Shown one piece after another: positions 52,053 through 60,965 of a DNA stretch of 64,000 nucleotides. Below the pieces are notes generated by a model. That model saw only the letters and a program-made list of their open reading frames with translations. It ran no database searches and was not told where the DNA came from. A program made the translations under genes and the position numbers. The first letter of the stretch is position 1; every line of letters begins with the position of its first letter. The stretch lies in assembly GCF_022828325.1 (NCBI RefSeq), contig NZ_JAJQJS010000002.1, positions 124,001 to 188,000 of the forward strand, in the 5' to 3' direction. This DNA is from Candidatus Nanosynbacter sp. TM7-076. Its GTDB lineage: Bacteria; Patescibacteriota; Saccharimonadia; Saccharimonadales; Saccharimonadaceae.

Positions 52053-53315
52053 ATGGCAAGACAGATGATTAGTACTATTATTGGCAAAAGCGTCAAGAAA
52101 GTCGCTAAATTACGCGGTGGCGGTTCAGCCTTGCCGGGTTTGGTGATTGAAAAAATTGACCCAAAATTTATTCAGAGAACGTTGGCAGATTTGCCGCAAG
52201 GCGTGGTGATTATCAGCGGAACGAATGGAAAAACGACGACGACAAAAATTGTCGTAGAACTGTTGGAATCGGTCGGGTTAAAAGTCTTCACGAATCGCAC
52301 TGGTAGCAATTTTTCCCGAGGCGTGGCAGCAGCGCTACTTGATGAGGTTAATATTCGCGGCAAGCTGGACGCTGACATTGCGGTTCTGGAACTAGACGAG
52401 GCTTGGGCGGTCAAGTTTGTGCAAATTGTTCGTCCGCGCTTTTCCCTGCTTCTGAATGTTATGCGCGATCAATTGGACAGATTTGGAGAAATTGACAATA
52501 CAGCCGCATTGCTTCAAAAAATAGCTGAAGCCACCAGCGACACTGTCGTTCTCAATCGTGACGATCCACGGATTTTTAAGATTAGCGAACATATTCAGGC
52601 TAAAAAAGTTTTCTTCGGCACAACCAGCGAATTGCTTCAATTGATGCCGACAGACGACACTCTAAAATACGGAACCGCAACCGCAAATCAAAGCGTAGCC
52701 GCTGATGTTTTATTGAAAAAGATTAACGCTCAACAGGCGACTTTTCAAATTGACAATAAAGAAATTGACGTATATCTACAACTCACTGGAGTTTACAATC
52801 TTCTCAATGCGGCGGCGGCGGTTGCCCTGGCTCGACAAATCGCGGGACCGGAAATTACCGCTACGATTTTATCTGCGCTGGAAAACATAAAGCCGGCGTT
52901 TGGTCGTGGCGAAACGATTTATCTAAACGGCACGCCGATTGAGCTTATTTTGGTGAAAAATCCGAGCGGCTTTCGGTTGGCACTTCTGTCGTTCGCCAAA
53001 AATAATAGTGCTACGATGATCGCCGTTAATGACAATTACGCCGACGGACGAGATGTAAGTTGGTTCTGGGACGTCGATTTTTCGCTATTAAAAAACGTAG
53101 CAATGATCAGCGGTGCGCGTGCTTACGATATGGCTTTGCGACTTCAATATGACGACATTCCAATTGGGAAAATTGACACCAATATTTCGAAAGCCCTGGA
53201 AGATTTCATTAATACTAATCCCGATGAGCCAAAACAGATTTTTTGTAGCTACACAGCCATGACAGCAATTCGTCGCTTGCTGAGCGAAAAAACCGACGTG
53301 GAGGAAATATCATAA
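52053..53315 (+). CDS. murT: lipid II isoglutaminyl synthase, MurT subunit
   Basis: 420 residues of the Mur-ligase fold. The P-loop is ISGTNGKTTTTK (about 54-65), with the Mur Glu region VLELDEAWAVKF and the C-terminal catalytic Asp in DGRDVSWFWDVDF. MurT with GatD amidates D-Glu of lipid II to D-isoglutamine, as in Gram-positives and actinobacteria. Unusually, the whole protein has a single Cys, so the Cys4 zinc ribbon known from S. aureus MurT is absent. A one-base overlap leads into gatD. Confidence 0.93.
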   Translation: MARQMISTIIGKSVKKVAKLRGGGSALPGLVIEKIDPKFIQRTLADLPQGVVIISGTNGKTTTTKIVVELLESVGLKVFTNRTGSNFSRGVAAALLDEVNIRGKLDADIAVLELDEAWAVKFVQIVRPRFSLLLNVMRDQLDRFGEIDNTAALLQKIAEATSDTVVLNRDDPRIFKISEHIQAKKVFFGTTSELLQLMPTDDTLKYGTATANQSVAADVLLKKINAQQATFQIDNKEIDVYLQLTGVYNLLNAAAAVALARQIAGPEITATILSALENIKPAFGRGETIYLNGTPIELILVKNPSGFRLALLSFAKNNSATMIAVNDNYADGRDVSWFWDVDFSLLKNVAMISGARAYDMALRLQYDDIPIGKIDTNISKALEDFINTNPDEPKQIFCSYTAMTAIRRLLSEKTDVEEIS

Positions 53316-54037
53316 TGAAAATAACAATTGCACAACTTTATCCACGAGATATGAATCTTTATGGCGACTGGGGCAACACGCTAGTCATGAAAAAACGGCT
53401 AGAGCGACGCGGCTTCGAAATTGAGATTATCGACCACAATCCGGGCGATTCAACGGATTTTTCTAAAGTTGATATTTTTGTTGGTGGCGGCGGACAAGAT
53501 TCTGGGCAGACGATTATCCAAAACGATCTTCTGGCACGAGCTGACGAACTACGACAATTAGCAAAAGACGGCGTGCCGATGTTGATGATTTGCGGAATGT
53601 ACCAATTATTTGGTCGATTTTTCCGAACGCTCAAGGGCGAGGAAATTGTTGGCGCTAACATTCTGCCAATTGAAACGATTGCTGGCGACGAGCGGATGAT
53701 TGGTAACATTGTCATTAAAAGTCAGGAATTTGGAGATATCGTTGGCTATGAAAATCACAGCGGACAAACTTTCTTAGATAAGACCGCCAAACCTCTTGGG
53801 CAAGTTATTAAAGGCGCCGGCAACAATATGACCGACGCAAACGAAGGTGTTCGCTACAACAACATCATTGCCACTTATCTCCACGGTCCGATTCTACCTA
53901 AAAACCCGCAAATTGCAGACTTTCTTATTGGCGAGGCGCTAGAGCGACGCGGCGTAAGTTCAGACTCGGGATTGGGAAAAATTGACGATACTTTAGCGAA
54001 TAAAGCGAGAGAGATAGCGTTAAAATTATCCAGATAA
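53315..54037 (+). CDS. gatD: lipid II isoglutaminyl synthase, glutamine amidotransferase subunit
   Basis: 240 residues, class I CobB/CobQ-like glutaminase. The nucleophile Cys is in MLMICGMYQLFG (near residue 93) and the catalytic His in ATYLHGPILPKNP. It supplies ammonia to MurT. The start overlaps the murT stop (TAATG). Confidence 0.94.
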   Translation: MKITIAQLYPRDMNLYGDWGNTLVMKKRLERRGFEIEIIDHNPGDSTDFSKVDIFVGGGGQDSGQTIIQNDLLARADELRQLAKDGVPMLMICGMYQLFGRFFRTLKGEEIVGANILPIETIAGDERMIGNIVIKSQEFGDIVGYENHSGQTFLDKTAKPLGQVIKGAGNNMTDANEGVRYNNIIATYLHGPILPKNPQIADFLIGEALERRGVSSDSGLGKIDDTLANKAREIALKLSR

Positions 54038-54040
54038 TTC

Positions 54041-55552
54041 ATGAAAAAAATCCGTATATATCTTAAAAAGCTATATGCATTTTTTCATCAAATGCCCGGC
54101 TGGGTTTGGCTAATTCCAATCTTAATCTTAGCCATCAACGTTCGACTTACCTATTTAACAAAAGCCGACATTTGGCATGACGAAGGATATACGGCGGCCA
54201 TCATTCAGCAGCCAATCAGAGAAATTATCGCCATTACGACCACGGACGTCCACCCGCCGCTTTATTACGTTATTATGCACGTTTGGCAATTGATTTTCGG
54301 CAATTCCGTAGCTTCGCTCAGAGGATTTAGCGTTACGTGTGGAGTTCTGACGATTGCTCTATTATTTCTATTACTCCAAAAACTTTTTTCTAAAAGAATC
54401 GCCGTATTTGGAAGTTTTTTAGCAGCGCTAGGACCGTTCTTAATTCGCTATAGCGACGAAGCCCGAATGTATGCACTGGCGGCACTTTTGGCCGTAGCAA
54501 TGACATACGCATTTGTCGTGGCAGTCGAGCACAAAAATAAGAAGTTTTGGTGGGCGCTATATGGAATTTTAGTAGCGCTCGGTCTTTATACACAATATTT
54601 TCTAGCATTAATACTACCCGCGCATTTCGTATATATTTGGCTAAAACTTGGCGGAAATCACACTGCCATAAAAAATATATTTAAGGATAAAAACGTTTGG
54701 CTGGCCGCAGGAACATGCTTTTTACTATTCCTTCCCTGGTTACCAGTTATGATCTCCCAAACCAGCCGAGTAAGTGGCGGCTTCTGGATCCCCGAAGTCA
54801 CCAAATTCACCATCCCGACAACACTATCGATGTTCTTAACTTATGACGACAGAATTGTCTGCTATTTTGGGTTGCTACTGCTGCCAATTATAATCGCAAT
54901 TTCATTCATCCTAGCCAAAAAATGCCCAAAATACCAAGCAGCAATTTGGATTTTAACAATTTGGCTGCTGCTGCCGATGATCATCGTTTACATACTCAGC
55001 CAGGGTCGACCAGTTTACTTAGATCGATATTTCACTTATTCAGCGCCGGCGTTTTACGGCTTGACCGCAGTATTCATCGGGCTTATTTTTTCTAATAAAA
55101 AACGGTGGTCTATTGGAATATCTATCATTCTGACGTTGTTTATCGGTCATTACATGTGGCATATCGGCGGTAAAAACATTGTAGAATCGTCTTGGAATAA
55201 CACCAACACAGCCATGAACCATATAAATGGAAATATCCGGAGTAGTGATGCTATTATCTCTGGCGAGATCTACACTTATTTTCACACTTCCTATTACAAC
55301 CGCACAAATAAAGAAATTATACTTCTGAAGCCGAAAGAAGAGCTGGGCTGGGTTGGCGAATGGGGATTAATTAAAAAATTGAATACTCCAGAAATTAGTT
55401 CTTTAGAGTCAGTAAAATCTCCAAGAATCTGGCTCATTCTTCGCGAAAAAACATATGACGAATATAAAAAACAAGTTCCACCCTATTGGCAATTAAAGCA
55501 AGAATTCCATGATGGCGACTTGATTATTGGATTATACGAAAATAAAAAATAA
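54041..55552 (+). CDS. GT39-like polytopic glycosyltransferase
   Basis: 503 residues with about ten to eleven membrane helices. The first outer loop carries the catalytic-type motif DIWHDEGYTAA, then TTDVHPPLYY, both characteristic of the PMT/ArnT-type GT-C superfamily. Another typical element is RYSDEARMYAL. Such enzymes move sugars from lipid-phosphate donors to proteins or lipids on the outer face. It follows gatD by three bases, so it is probably part of the murT-gatD operon. The acceptor is unknown; pilins or wall polymers are possible. Confidence 0.82.
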   Translation: MKKIRIYLKKLYAFFHQMPGWVWLIPILILAINVRLTYLTKADIWHDEGYTAAIIQQPIREIIAITTTDVHPPLYYVIMHVWQLIFGNSVASLRGFSVTCGVLTIALLFLLLQKLFSKRIAVFGSFLAALGPFLIRYSDEARMYALAALLAVAMTYAFVVAVEHKNKKFWWALYGILVALGLYTQYFLALILPAHFVYIWLKLGGNHTAIKNIFKDKNVWLAAGTCFLLFLPWLPVMISQTSRVSGGFWIPEVTKFTIPTTLSMFLTYDDRIVCYFGLLLLPIIIAISFILAKKCPKYQAAIWILTIWLLLPMIIVYILSQGRPVYLDRYFTYSAPAFYGLTAVFIGLIFSNKKRWSIGISIILTLFIGHYMWHIGGKNIVESSWNNTNTAMNHINGNIRSSDAIISGEIYTYFHTSYYNRTNKEIILLKPKEELGWVGEWGLIKKLNTPEISSLESVKSPRIWLILREKTYDEYKKQVPPYWQLKQEFHDGDLIIGLYENKK

Positions 55553-55575
55553 CTGGTTAAATGCCAGTTATTTTA
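55544..55575. terminator. bidirectional terminator between the GT39-like gene and tRNA-Pro
   Basis: TAACTGG, a seven-base loop and CCAGTTA, followed by TTTTAATA on the plus strand. The minus strand has TTTTTTATTTT. The stem overlaps the stop codon. Confidence 0.8.
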
Positions 55576-55595
55576 ATACATTGAACGATTTCAAT

Positions 55596-55672
55596 TGGTC
55601 GGGGTGAAAGGACTCGAACCTTCGACCTCACGGTCCCAAACCGCGCGCGCTAGCCAACTGCGCCACACCCCG
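55596..55672 (-). tRNA. tRNA-Pro (anticodon TGG)
   Basis: 77 bases with encoded CCA. Acceptor CGGGGTG pairs with CACCCCG, and the anticodon loop lies in GCGGTTTGGGACCGT. The T loop is GGTTCGAGTCC. The promoter is not clear. Confidence 0.94.
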
Positions 55673-55778
55673 AAGATATCTCTATCATTCGTTCTGATCT
55701 ATCTTAACATATATCACTAAATAAGTACAGAATAAATTTGCAAACAAACTTTTATATCTCATGAAGCATAAAAATAAC

Positions 55779-55807
55779 TTGGCAAGTAGCCTACTTCAGG
55801 ATAAGAT
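55779..55807 (+). promoter_or_regulatory. promoter of the nrtR-like gene
   Basis: TTGGCA, a 17-base spacer and TAAGAT, then seven bases to the ATG at 55815. Confidence 0.55.
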
Positions 55808-55814
55808 ATATTGT

Positions 55815-56489
55815 ATGAATTACACAAAACCGTATACACCTCCAACGCTAACCGTGGACGCAGTAATTTTTCAAGTAAACAACATTACCCTGGAAGTGTT
55901 ACTATTAAAACGACCAAACGAACCTTTTAAAGGAGAATGGGCCCTCCCTGGAGGGTATAACGCCAAGGGCGAGACAACTACAGACGCGCTCGAACGCGTA
56001 ATTTTCCAAAAGACAGGCGTAAAAATCAAAGACGACCTACGATATATTGAACAGCTTTACACTTTCGATACGATTAATCGTGATCCACGAGGACATGCAG
56101 TGTCTGTAACCTACATGGGCTGTGGACGCAATATTACATACAATGAAGATTTAGAAGTGGCATTTTTTGATGTAAATAAATTGCCAAAACTGGCATACGA
56201 CCACGCCAACATCATTAAATACGCCAAAGAACGCCTAATTGCCAAAATGACATACACCAATTCGGCATTTGCTTTTCTGGATCGAAGATTTACCTTAACA
56301 CAACTGCAAACAGTTTACGAGATAGTTTTTGGTCGTGAATTTGACAAGCGTAATTTTCGAAAAAAATTCCTCAGCTTAAACTTAATTCATGAAACTAATG
56401 AGTTGTGGCGAGACGGCGCGCATCGTCCAGCAAAATTATATGAGTTCAATTCAAGTAAACTCGAGAATTTAGATCGTAGCTTAGACTAA
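55815..56489 (+). CDS. nrtR: NrtR-type NUDIX-domain transcriptional regulator
   Basis: About 224 residues. The N-terminal NUDIX-like domain (PPTLTVDAVIFQV ... EWALPGGYNAKGE) keeps GX5E, but REUXEE is replaced by ERVIFQKTG, so hydrolysis should be lost. The C-terminal region (about 150-215; RRFTLTQLQTVYEIVFG, NFRKKFLSLNLI) is the winged HTH of NrtR regulators. NrtR proteins repress NAD-synthesis genes and usually release DNA on binding ADP-ribose. Next door are pncA and pncB, the expected targets. The frame is open to 55761; the promoter favours 55815. Confidence 0.88.
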   Translation: MNYTKPYTPPTLTVDAVIFQVNNITLEVLLLKRPNEPFKGEWALPGGYNAKGETTTDALERVIFQKTGVKIKDDLRYIEQLYTFDTINRDPRGHAVSVTYMGCGRNITYNEDLEVAFFDVNKLPKLAYDHANIIKYAKERLIAKMTYTNSAFAFLDRRFTLTQLQTVYEIVFGREFDKRNFRKKFLSLNLIHETNELWRDGAHRPAKLYEFNSSKLENLDRSLD

Positions 56490-56510
56490 CCTCCCTGTAA
56501 AAATCTAGAA

Positions 56511-56531
56511 AATTTATATTTTTTATAAATT
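56511..56531. repeat. inverted repeat upstream of the pncA promoter
   Basis: AATTTATA, five T, TATAAATT: a perfect eight-base inverted repeat just after the nrtR stop and five bases before the -35 box of pncA. It could be an NrtR operator or a weak terminator. Confidence 0.45.
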
Positions 56532-56535
56532 AGTG

Positions 56536-56564
56536 TTGACAATACAATAACTGGCTATTAGACT
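56536..56564 (+). promoter_or_regulatory. promoter of the pncA-pncB-NUDIX/kinase operon
   Basis: TTGACA, a 17-base spacer and TAGACT. A second short palindrome, TGTAAGCTATACA, lies near the predicted start at 56576-56588, a position suited to a repressor. Confidence 0.6.
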
Positions 56565-56611
56565 AGATAGTAAGTGTAAGCTATACATTAAGTAAGGAGG
56601 ATCTTAACATT

Positions 56612-57226
56612 ATGGAAAAGTCTAACTATATATTTGTCGGGGTTGACCCACAAAATGATTTTATCGATGGGAGTCTTGCCGTTGCCGAAGCAGAGCAAAT
56701 CATCAAACCTATCAACTCCATTGCCGACGAGATACGAAAACACGACGGCACGGTTGTATTCACCCGAGACTGGCACCCCGAAAAAACACCGCATTTTGAC
56801 AAATGGCCAGTTCACTGCGTAGCCAACACCAGAGGAGCTGATTTTCACGAAGACCTAAATATTCAGCCTAGTGATATTATCATCAATAAAGGCGTCGGTC
56901 AGACAGACGGATATTCTGGATGGGAGGGTAAAAGCGAAACAAACAAAACGTTAGAATCTATCATAACGCCAAAAACACCCCATGAAAAAGTTAAAATATT
57001 TCTCGGCGGGTTAGCAACAGATTTTTGTGTAAAATCTACCGCCCTAGATATCGCCGAACATTTCAAAGATGACAGGCGTGTTACTACATACCTACTTATA
57101 GACGCCATCCGTGCTGTAGGATTAACCCCAACAGCCGAAGAAGAAGCATTATCCGCAATGAAGGAGGCTGGAATATTAGCAATATCAACCGAAGAAGCAA
57201 AGAAGATAATTCAGGAGGCAATTTAA
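56612..57226 (+). CDS. pncA: nicotinamidase
   Basis: 204 residues. The catalytic triad is seen as Asp in VGVDPQNDFIDGSL, Lys in INKGVGQTDGYSG and Cys in LATDFCVKSTAL. Metal ligands lie in TRDWHPEKTPHFDKW. It deamidates nicotinamide to nicotinate. AGGAGG lies 11 bases before the ATG. The next gene begins immediately after its stop, so product passes to PncB. Confidence 0.95.
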   Translation: MEKSNYIFVGVDPQNDFIDGSLAVAEAEQIIKPINSIADEIRKHDGTVVFTRDWHPEKTPHFDKWPVHCVANTRGADFHEDLNIQPSDIIINKGVGQTDGYSGWEGKSETNKTLESIITPKTPHEKVKIFLGGLATDFCVKSTALDIAEHFKDDRRVTTYLLIDAIRAVGLTPTAEEEALSAMKEAGILAISTEEAKKIIQEAI

Positions 57227-58468
57227 ATGGAGAAGAGTTCAAAAATATCACAAGGATTAGATTACTACAAAGCAACTATGGGGATGAACGAGTTCTTTAA
57301 ACATCCTGAAGCGGAAGTTACTTTCACACTGAAAAATCGCTCCCCTAATTTACTGTCAGAGTTTGTAACTCCAGATGAATTGCAAAACAGCCTAAACAAT
57401 CTAGCTGAAGGATGGCAGCCCAGTGAGATTGCCTACTTAGCCGGACTACAAAGCCAAGACGGCAAAGCGACATTTTCTCAAGAATACCTTGATTTCCTAA
57501 TAAGTAACCCCTTGCCTCCGGTCAATATCGAATATGATAAACGCGGCGATCTAGCGGTTGAGGCTACGGGAAAATGGCCCCTAGTTACATTCTGGGAAAC
57601 CGTTATCATGAGCGAGATAAATGAAATATATTTTCGTAACAAACTCGCACGTGAAGGTTACTCTTTGGAAGAAGTGTATGCCGAAGGAGATCGCCGGTTA
57701 GACGAAAAGATCAAATTATTAAAAAGCCGCCCAGACATTAAGTTTTCCGATTTCGGCACAAGACGACGCTTTAGCTTTAATTGGCATAGGCACGTAATTG
57801 AACGAGTTGCAAATGAACTCCCTGATAATTTTGTCGGAACTTCAAATATATACTTGGCGCATAAACTAGGATTAAAACCAATTGGAACTTTTGCGCACGA
57901 AATGCCAATGGTCTACGCTGCACTGGCAGATAAAGCCGGAAACAACCCACTAAGTGGTCACAATCAGGCACTAAGAGACTGGCAAAGCACATACGGCAAC
58001 GAGCTATCAATTGCCCTAACAGATACATTTACAACCGACTTCTTCTTTGCCGACTTTACGCCCGAACAAATGACTTCGTGGAAAGGATTACGCCACGATT
58101 CCGGCGACCCAATAGAATTTGGAAATAAGGCTATTGAAATTTACAAAAAGAACGGAATTGATCCTTTGGAGAAAACTATCGTCTTTAGTGACGGACTTGA
58201 TGTGGGCGAAATTATTAGGATAGCTGATTACTTTAAGGGAAAGATAAATGTAACATTTGGCTGGGGTACAACTTTGACTAACGACCTTGGAATTACACCA
58301 AATAACTTTGTTATGAAAGCTACAGAGGTTGATGGGGTATCTACGGTCAAATTGAGCGACACCCCTGGCAAACATACAGGTTCAGGTGATAAAATTAGAG
58401 AGTATAGTGAACGTGTAAAAGCAGCTCTGGCGGAAAATGCACTGAATAATACTCTAATTACTGTATGA
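57227..58468 (+). CDS. pncB: nicotinate phosphoribosyltransferase
   Basis: 413 residues. Family motifs are SQGLDYYKATMGMNEF at the N-terminus, FSDFGTRRRFSF, FAHEMPMVYAAL and RHDSGDPIEFGNKA. It converts nicotinate and PRPP to nicotinate mononucleotide. AGGAGG lies nine bases before the ATG, inside the end of pncA. NadD and NadE, needed to finish NAD, are not in this window. Confidence 0.95.
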   Translation: MEKSSKISQGLDYYKATMGMNEFFKHPEAEVTFTLKNRSPNLLSEFVTPDELQNSLNNLAEGWQPSEIAYLAGLQSQDGKATFSQEYLDFLISNPLPPVNIEYDKRGDLAVEATGKWPLVTFWETVIMSEINEIYFRNKLAREGYSLEEVYAEGDRRLDEKIKLLKSRPDIKFSDFGTRRRFSFNWHRHVIERVANELPDNFVGTSNIYLAHKLGLKPIGTFAHEMPMVYAALADKAGNNPLSGHNQALRDWQSTYGNELSIALTDTFTTDFFFADFTPEQMTSWKGLRHDSGDPIEFGNKAIEIYKKNGIDPLEKTIVFSDGLDVGEIIRIADYFKGKINVTFGWGTTLTNDLGITPNNFVMKATEVDGVSTVKLSDTPGKHTGSGDKIREYSERVKAALAENALNNTLITV

Positions 58469-58474
58469 AAAACA

Positions 58475-59806
58475 ATGCCAATATCTATAAATCGTAAATT
58501 ATGGTATAACGGTCCAAATTACACTGCAGACAGCGTAATAATCAGCCCAATCGCACAAAAAATTCTTTTGATAAAACGATCTAGCGGTGAATGGGCGTTA
58601 CCTGGAGGATTCATCAATTCCAAAGAAGATTCCTTTACCGCAGCAATTCGCGAAACAAAAGAAGAAACTGGAACAATAATTAGCGACAGTCCAATATTAA
58701 TATACAAAGGGCTGGTTAATGATCCACGCAACAGCCAGACGTCATGGATCGAAACCAGTGCGTACTTGTTCATAGTCAACGAACTATCAGAGGTGTCAGG
58801 ACGAGACGATGCTATCGACGCAGCCTGGCTACCCCTCAATAATTTGCCTAAATTATACGCATCGCATGATGAAATAGTAGCTAGGGCTATTGATTATTTG
58901 TCTTGTCGGTCGCTAGTTAAGATAGCAGAGTTTTCCGAAAATGATCGCAATATTAACGGCGGTCATATGCAATACGACAAAATTATCGCCACAAAAAATG
59001 GTCATTCGGTATTTATTAAACAAACATCGACTAAATATGGCGACGTAAAACGAAATAGACTGCGCCAATATCTGAGAAAAGAAGCGTTCACAATATCCTA
59101 TCTGCGATGCCATGGATATAGTGGAATTCCATCCAGATCAATACTGCGAGACGATGACACTTTCATCATGGAGACAATGACGCCCAACGAAGGTTGGCTA
59201 TGGCGAGCAAAGAGCGAAACGCTAGACGCTTATATCAAATCAGCGAAGGAAAAATTTGACGAGTTGGAAAATATACCATTGCCGCCTGATACTTTTGACA
59301 TCGAATCGTCACGCGATAGTTTTATTAAAGAAGGATGGGGCTCGTTAGACGAGCAGAAAATAGCTAAATTGAGAGAGTTGTCATTAGGATTCTTGGACAG
59401 ATTAACGCCCCATAGCCAAAATATAGCTAAGAAATTATTAGCAGACTTACCCACCTTACTAAATGCTGGAGGTCGACATAGCGATATAAAAAAATTAGTT
59501 TTTTGTCATCATGACATTCGACAATCAAATATGGCTTGGCACCCCAAACGCGGCACTAAGTTGATCGACTGGAGTTGGTCTGGACCTGGAAAATCCGGTA
59601 GCGACATCACTAGCCTACTAATCGACCTACATAAAAGCGGTCATAATATTTCAAACTATTACAAAGAAATAAATTTAGATCATTGTCTAACCTTAATGGG
59701 TTTCTGGCTAAACCATGCAACGTGGCCATATCGCGGCGACGACACTCTTAGATTTCAACAATTTTTATCGGCGTTAAGTGCATACGAAATATATACAACT
59801 ATTTAA
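58475..59806 (+). CDS. NUDIX hydrolase fused to an aminoglycoside-phosphotransferase-like kinase domain
   Basis: 443 residues. Residues 1-140 are a NUDIX domain with an intact box (GFINSKE, then RETKEETGT, 45-67). It begins NGPNYTADSVII, reminiscent of NUDT9-type ADP-ribose pyrophosphatases. Residues 150-443 are an APH/choline-kinase-like fold. They have an N-lobe Lys (SVFIKQTS), a hinge FIMETM, the catalytic loop CHHDIRQSN (Asp347, Asn352) and the metal Asp in LIDWSW (Asp365). It is six bases after pncB and clearly in the NAD-salvage operon. The kinase substrate is unknown. A nucleoside or sugar linked to NAD breakdown is inferred only from context. Confidence 0.8.
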   Translation: MPISINRKLWYNGPNYTADSVIISPIAQKILLIKRSSGEWALPGGFINSKEDSFTAAIRETKEETGTIISDSPILIYKGLVNDPRNSQTSWIETSAYLFIVNELSEVSGRDDAIDAAWLPLNNLPKLYASHDEIVARAIDYLSCRSLVKIAEFSENDRNINGGHMQYDKIIATKNGHSVFIKQTSTKYGDVKRNRLRQYLRKEAFTISYLRCHGYSGIPSRSILRDDDTFIMETMTPNEGWLWRAKSETLDAYIKSAKEKFDELENIPLPPDTFDIESSRDSFIKEGWGSLDEQKIAKLRELSLGFLDRLTPHSQNIAKKLLADLPTLLNAGGRHSDIKKLVFCHHDIRQSNMAWHPKRGTKLIDWSWSGPGKSGSDITSLLIDLHKSGHNISNYYKEINLDHCLTLMGFWLNHATWPYRGDDTLRFQQFLSALSAYEIYTTI

Positions 59807-60438
59807 GCATTCACAGCCTCAATCTCAACCGACAGTACTTCTTTTTTGATTGGCAAAGATTGACCGGGCTCGAACGTATAAACCAATAATTGACCGAATG
59901 ACATCTCTACATTCGCCATCTCAGCCTCTGGAACTTGATCAAGATGTTTAATTAAGGCCCGAATAGAATTGCCGTGAGCCACCAATAAAATATTCTCTCC
60001 ATTCTGCAATTTCGGCAAAATCTCTTGCTCGAAATATGGAACAACTCGTGCATAAACATCTTTCAAAGTTTCGCCGCCCGGCACTGGATAATCCCAACCG
60101 CGCCGAATGCCATTAAAAGCCTCTTCGCCAATCTCCGCTTTAACTTCCCATTTATTTTTTCCAGTTAAATCACCATAATCACGCTCGTTTAACTCAGTTG
60201 CATGCGTTGTTGGTAGATTTTCGACTCCGCACCCTTCGAGTAGCGCCGCCAAAGTTTGTTGTGTACGTTTTAATGACGAAGTGTAAGCCTCATTAAATGA
60301 CAGACCTTTCAATAAAGCGCCCAATCGCACGGTGTCATTATGACCCTTTTCCGTCAAATTAACATCTGTCCAGCCAGTCCACTTACCGAGCAGATTCCAC
60401 TCGCTCTCACCGTGCCGACTAATAACTAATATTCCCAT
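59803..60438 (-). CDS. gpmA: 2,3-bisphosphoglycerate-dependent phosphoglycerate mutase
   Basis: 211 residues. The phospho-His is in VISRHGESEWN, the second His in LLVAHGNSIRAL, and the substrate loop in YTSSLKRTQQT and NERDYGDLTGKNK. It interconverts 3- and 2-phosphoglycerate. The stop converges on the NUDIX-kinase gene with four bases shared, and the start shares one base with the NUDIX gene upstream. Confidence 0.95.
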   Translation of the reverse strand: MGILVISRHGESEWNLLGKWTGWTDVNLTEKGHNDTVRLGALLKGLSFNEAYTSSLKRTQQTLAALLEGCGVENLPTTHATELNERDYGDLTGKNKWEVKAEIGEEAFNGIRRGWDYPVPGGETLKDVYARVVPYFEQEILPKLQNGENILLVAHGNSIRALIKHLDQVPEAEMANVEMSFGQLLVYTFEPGQSLPIKKEVLSVEIEAVNA

Positions 60439-60965
60439 TATTTCCCTCCAATCATCGGCGCAAAAAATTCTACAACTTCTTTTTTCACGCCGTCATTATC
60501 AATAATTTTCGTATTTACGTAACCGAATTTATCAATTGCCCAAAATCTGATTGCCCAGAGCAGCGACATGTCTTCAAAATCAACCTCATTTTTGGCAATA
60601 AATTTACTAGCCACAATTTCCGATTCCTGCAATTTTATCTCAGAAAAGGCATCGTTTTCTAACTTCGTAAAAAACACAAATTGATGTGTCAAAAACTCAT
60701 CAGAATGACGCGAAGCAACCATTGCAAGCTTCAAATCCTTAGGATCGACTTGAATGTCAACTTCTTCTTTCACCTCGCGCACCGCCGCTTCCAGCGGAGA
60801 TTCTCCAGTGTCAACAATGCCGCCGGGCAGCGACCAATGGTCTTTATAACCAGCCTTGACGATCAATAGTTCGCCCTGCTCATTTTCAATTAGCACCGCC
60901 GCACTAGAAAAACGCCTATCCAAACTTGCCAGCCAAGCCCGTCGCTCTTCATCTGTAAATTTCAT
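60438..60965 (-). CDS. NUDIX hydrolase
   Basis: 175 residues. The NUDIX box reads GGIVDTGESPLEAAVREVKEE, complete except that the final G-U pair is DI. The domain begins at FSSAAVLIENEQGELLIV. Substrate cannot be told from sequence; mutated nucleotides or nucleotide sugars are typical. It shares one base with rny upstream and one with gpmA downstream, so the three are an operon. Confidence 0.85.
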   Translation of the reverse strand: MKFTDEERRAWLASLDRRFSSAAVLIENEQGELLIVKAGYKDHWSLPGGIVDTGESPLEAAVREVKEEVDIQVDPKDLKLAMVASRHSDEFLTHQFVFFTKLENDAFSEIKLQESEIVASKFIAKNEVDFEDMSLLWAIRFWAIDKFGYVNTKIIDNDGVKKEVVEFFAPMIGGK

